Positions 5,558-6,673 of a DNA stretch of 6,673 bases are shown here, in pieces. The DNA comes from Patescibacteria group bacterium. Lineage in GTDB: Bacteria; Patescibacteriota; Minisyncoccia; Phycocordibacterales; PALSA-1337. The stretch is from assembly GCA_028864955.1 (NCBI GenBank), contig JAGWLE010000036.1, positions 1 through 6,673 of the forward strand, read 5' to 3'. Position 1 is the first letter of the stretch; each line of letters begins with the position of its first letter. A program made the translations under genes and the position numbers. The notes beneath the pieces were generated by a model that saw only the letters and a list, made by a program, of their open reading frames with translations, searched no databases and was not told the DNA's origin.

Positions 5558-5941
5558 TTATTTTGTTTCGGCGACAGGCGCGGCCTCAACCACGGGCTGA
5601 GGGGCTGAAGCTGATTCAGCTGGAGCTGACGCGGCGGGAGCCGGCACTTCCTTCTTTTGCACGGTCTTCTTGGGCAATGCGTTGATCTTCTTGCCTTCTA
5701 TGACTTTTTGGTTGATAAGGAAATTATGCATTGTAACCGAGAGTTTGGCGCCATTTGCAACATACTTCTTGATCTCAGCCACATCAAGCTGCTTGGCGGC
5801 ATCGTTCTTCAGACGCGTGTCGTACCAGCCGAAATTCTTGAGATATTTGCCGCTCTTCGGGCCGTTTTTTGAATCAGTCAAAACGACACGGAATGTCGGC
5901 TCATGCGAACGACCAGTACGCTGTAAACGGATAGTTAACAT
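5558..5941 (-). CDS. rpsP: 30S ribosomal protein bS16
   Basis: bS16 is a primary binder of 16S rRNA in the small ribosomal subunit. The 127-residue protein starts MLTIRLQRTGRSHEPTFRVV, the standard bS16 N-terminus. It continues with FGWYDTR (37-43, the F-G-x-Y-D/N-P/T motif) and a VANGAKLSVTMHNFLI segment (61-76, the G-A-x-x-S/T-x-T-V-x-N/L region). The core ends near residue 98 and is followed by an Ala/Pro/Glu-rich tail of about 29 residues (99-127), an extension of low complexity. An in-frame extension upstream to 6034 would overlap the cysteine desulfurase gene and adds non-homologous sequence, so the ATG at 5941-5939 is chosen. There is no Shine-Dalgarno. The gene follows the desulfurase stop by 29 bases and is probably cotranscribed with it. 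Confidence 0.96.
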   Translation of the reverse strand: MLTIRLQRTGRSHEPTFRVVLTDSKNGPKSGKYLKNFGWYDTRLKNDAAKQLDVAEIKKYVANGAKLSVTMHNFLINQKVIEGKKINALPKKTVQKKEVPAPAASAPAESASAPQPVVEAAPVAETK

Positions 5942-5970
5942 ATGTGGCTGACAGATTAACAGAAGATGCG

Positions 5971-6673
5971 CTATTTGGCAAGAATACGCCGAATGGCCCG
6001 CACAGCGCTTTCCACATGCCGCCGCTTCGTCCACCGACCAAATGAAAATCTCACTGAAGTCCTGCTATCCAATCCCAAGGCTCTGAGCACATAGGATTCG
6101 TCTTCATTTCGCAGGCACGAGCTTTTGGTCGAACAGGCGATTCCCCTGGCGTCGAGCTGGAGAACAAAAAACTCGTTGTCTATGTCCGGAATGGAAACAT
6201 TCAAAATATGCGGCGCACACGGCAGGCTCCTCTCGTGGCGGAGCGACATGGCGACTTCCGCGCTTTCGTCATCTCGGGAAAAATGCCGTCCCAAAACTCC
6301 GAGGGGCGCCGGACCCTGAACCCGGATCCGCGGTTCGACGGCGAGCAATTCGCGCCAGAAACATTCCTTCAAGGCTGTGATCCGCTCTGTTTCAGCCGCC
6401 CGGTCATGCACCGCGATCTCGAGCGCGCAAGCGAAACCCATGATCGCCGGAATATTTTCCGTACCCGATCGCAGTCCATGTTCTTGGCCGCCGCCGTAGA
6501 TGATCGGCTCTATCGGCGTCCCGCGGCGGACGTAGAGCAAGCCGATGCCGCGCGGACCATATGCCTTGCTGGCATCCAGCGTCATCAAGTCAACGCCGAG
6601 CTTTTCCGCGTTCAGGTCAACGTAAAGCGGCGCTTGAGCGGCGTCAGTATGGAAGAGTGGATACCGCGCGTTC
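5971..6673 (-). CDS. Cysteine desulfurase, IscS/NifS family (5' end outside the window)
   Basis: This PLP-dependent enzyme takes sulfur from L-cysteine, giving alanine and an enzyme persulfide for Fe-S cluster assembly and tRNA thiolation. About 233 C-terminal residues are present; roughly the first 165 of a typical family member lie beyond the window edge. Landmarks: FHTDAAQ with the Asp that contacts the PLP ring nitrogen (codon 6645-6643); LMTLDASKAYGPRGIGLLYV with the Schiff-base lysine (codon 6567-6565); GGGQEHGLRSGTEN, the substrate and phosphate loop; GIACSTKSSC with the expected catalytic Cys (codon 6135-6133); then SYVLRALGL and RFSFGRWT near the C-terminus. Oddities: the usual His before the PLP lysine (S-x-H-K) is Ser, a second Cys sits six residues after the catalytic one (codon 6117-6115), the catalytic loop is about five residues longer than in IscS, and about 25 extra residues lie between the IRVQG and HILNVSI strands. 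The exact subtype is uncertain without the N-terminus. Confidence 0.93.
   Translation of the reverse strand, partial: NARYPLFHTDAAQAPLYVDLNAEKLGVDLMTLDASKAYGPRGIGLLYVRRGTPIEPIIYGGGQEHGLRSGTENIPAIMGFACALEIAVHDRAAETERITALKECFWRELLAVEPRIRVQGPAPLGVLGRHFSRDDESAEVAMSLRHERSLPCAPHILNVSIPDIDNEFFVLQLDARGIACSTKSSCLRNEDESYVLRALGLDSRTSVRFSFGRWTKRRHVESAVRAIRRILAK

Noticed and set aside
5942..6034. N-terminal extension of rpsP upstream of the ATG at 5941
   Set aside because: The extension overlaps the cysteine desulfurase gene and precedes a canonical bS16 N-terminus. It adds cysteine-rich sequence with no counterpart in the family.
1..6673. CRISPR arrays, insertion sequences, tRNA or rRNA genes
   Set aside because: No regularly spaced repeats, transposase-like frames, terminal inverted repeats or tRNA cloverleaf patterns were seen. 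The window is almost fully occupied by housekeeping coding sequence.

Overview
The window is a dense block of bacterial housekeeping genes, all on the minus strand. I think it comes from a reduced-genome member of the Candidate Phyla Radiation (Patescibacteria), probably a Parcubacteria-like lineage. The reasons are a compact RpoB without the large enterobacterial inserts, a shortened TrmD with a divergent catalytic segment, a KhpA with a C-terminal tail, near absence of Shine-Dalgarno sequences, and a small secreted cytochrome b5-like protein next to a DoxX protein. This placement is inference from protein style; no 16S rRNA is present.

Layout, read in the direction of transcription (high to low coordinates): the 3' part of a PLP-dependent cysteine desulfurase gene (6673-5971, its start outside the window); rpsP for ribosomal protein bS16 (5941-5558); khpA for a KH-domain RNA-binding protein (5491-5135); a secreted cytochrome b5-like heme protein (5082-4486); a DoxX-family membrane protein (4496-4020); trmD for tRNA m1G37 methyltransferase (4063-3386); a 229-base gap holding a likely promoter and a long leader; and rpoB (3156 to the window edge), which lacks only its last few codons. 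All frames are open with no frameshift. The rpoB frame was read codon by codon over 1052 residues.

The rpsP-khpA-trmD order is the classical bacterial translation cluster rpsP-ylqC-rimM-trmD. Here rimM is missing from its usual slot, which is filled by the cytochrome b5-like/DoxX pair. That pair has overlapping reading frames with each other and with trmD, so the three genes look translationally coupled. A strong extended -10 promoter between rpsP and khpA, followed at once by an inverted repeat, suggests that khpA-b5-doxX-trmD can be transcribed separately from rpsP.

The most interesting content is this exported heme/membrane module wired into a tRNA-modification and ribosome operon. Other points are natural substitutions in the rifampicin-binding region of RpoB, loss of the usual catalytic Asp position in TrmD, and a roughly 185-nt structured leader in front of rpoB, which here follows trmD rather than rplJ-rplL.
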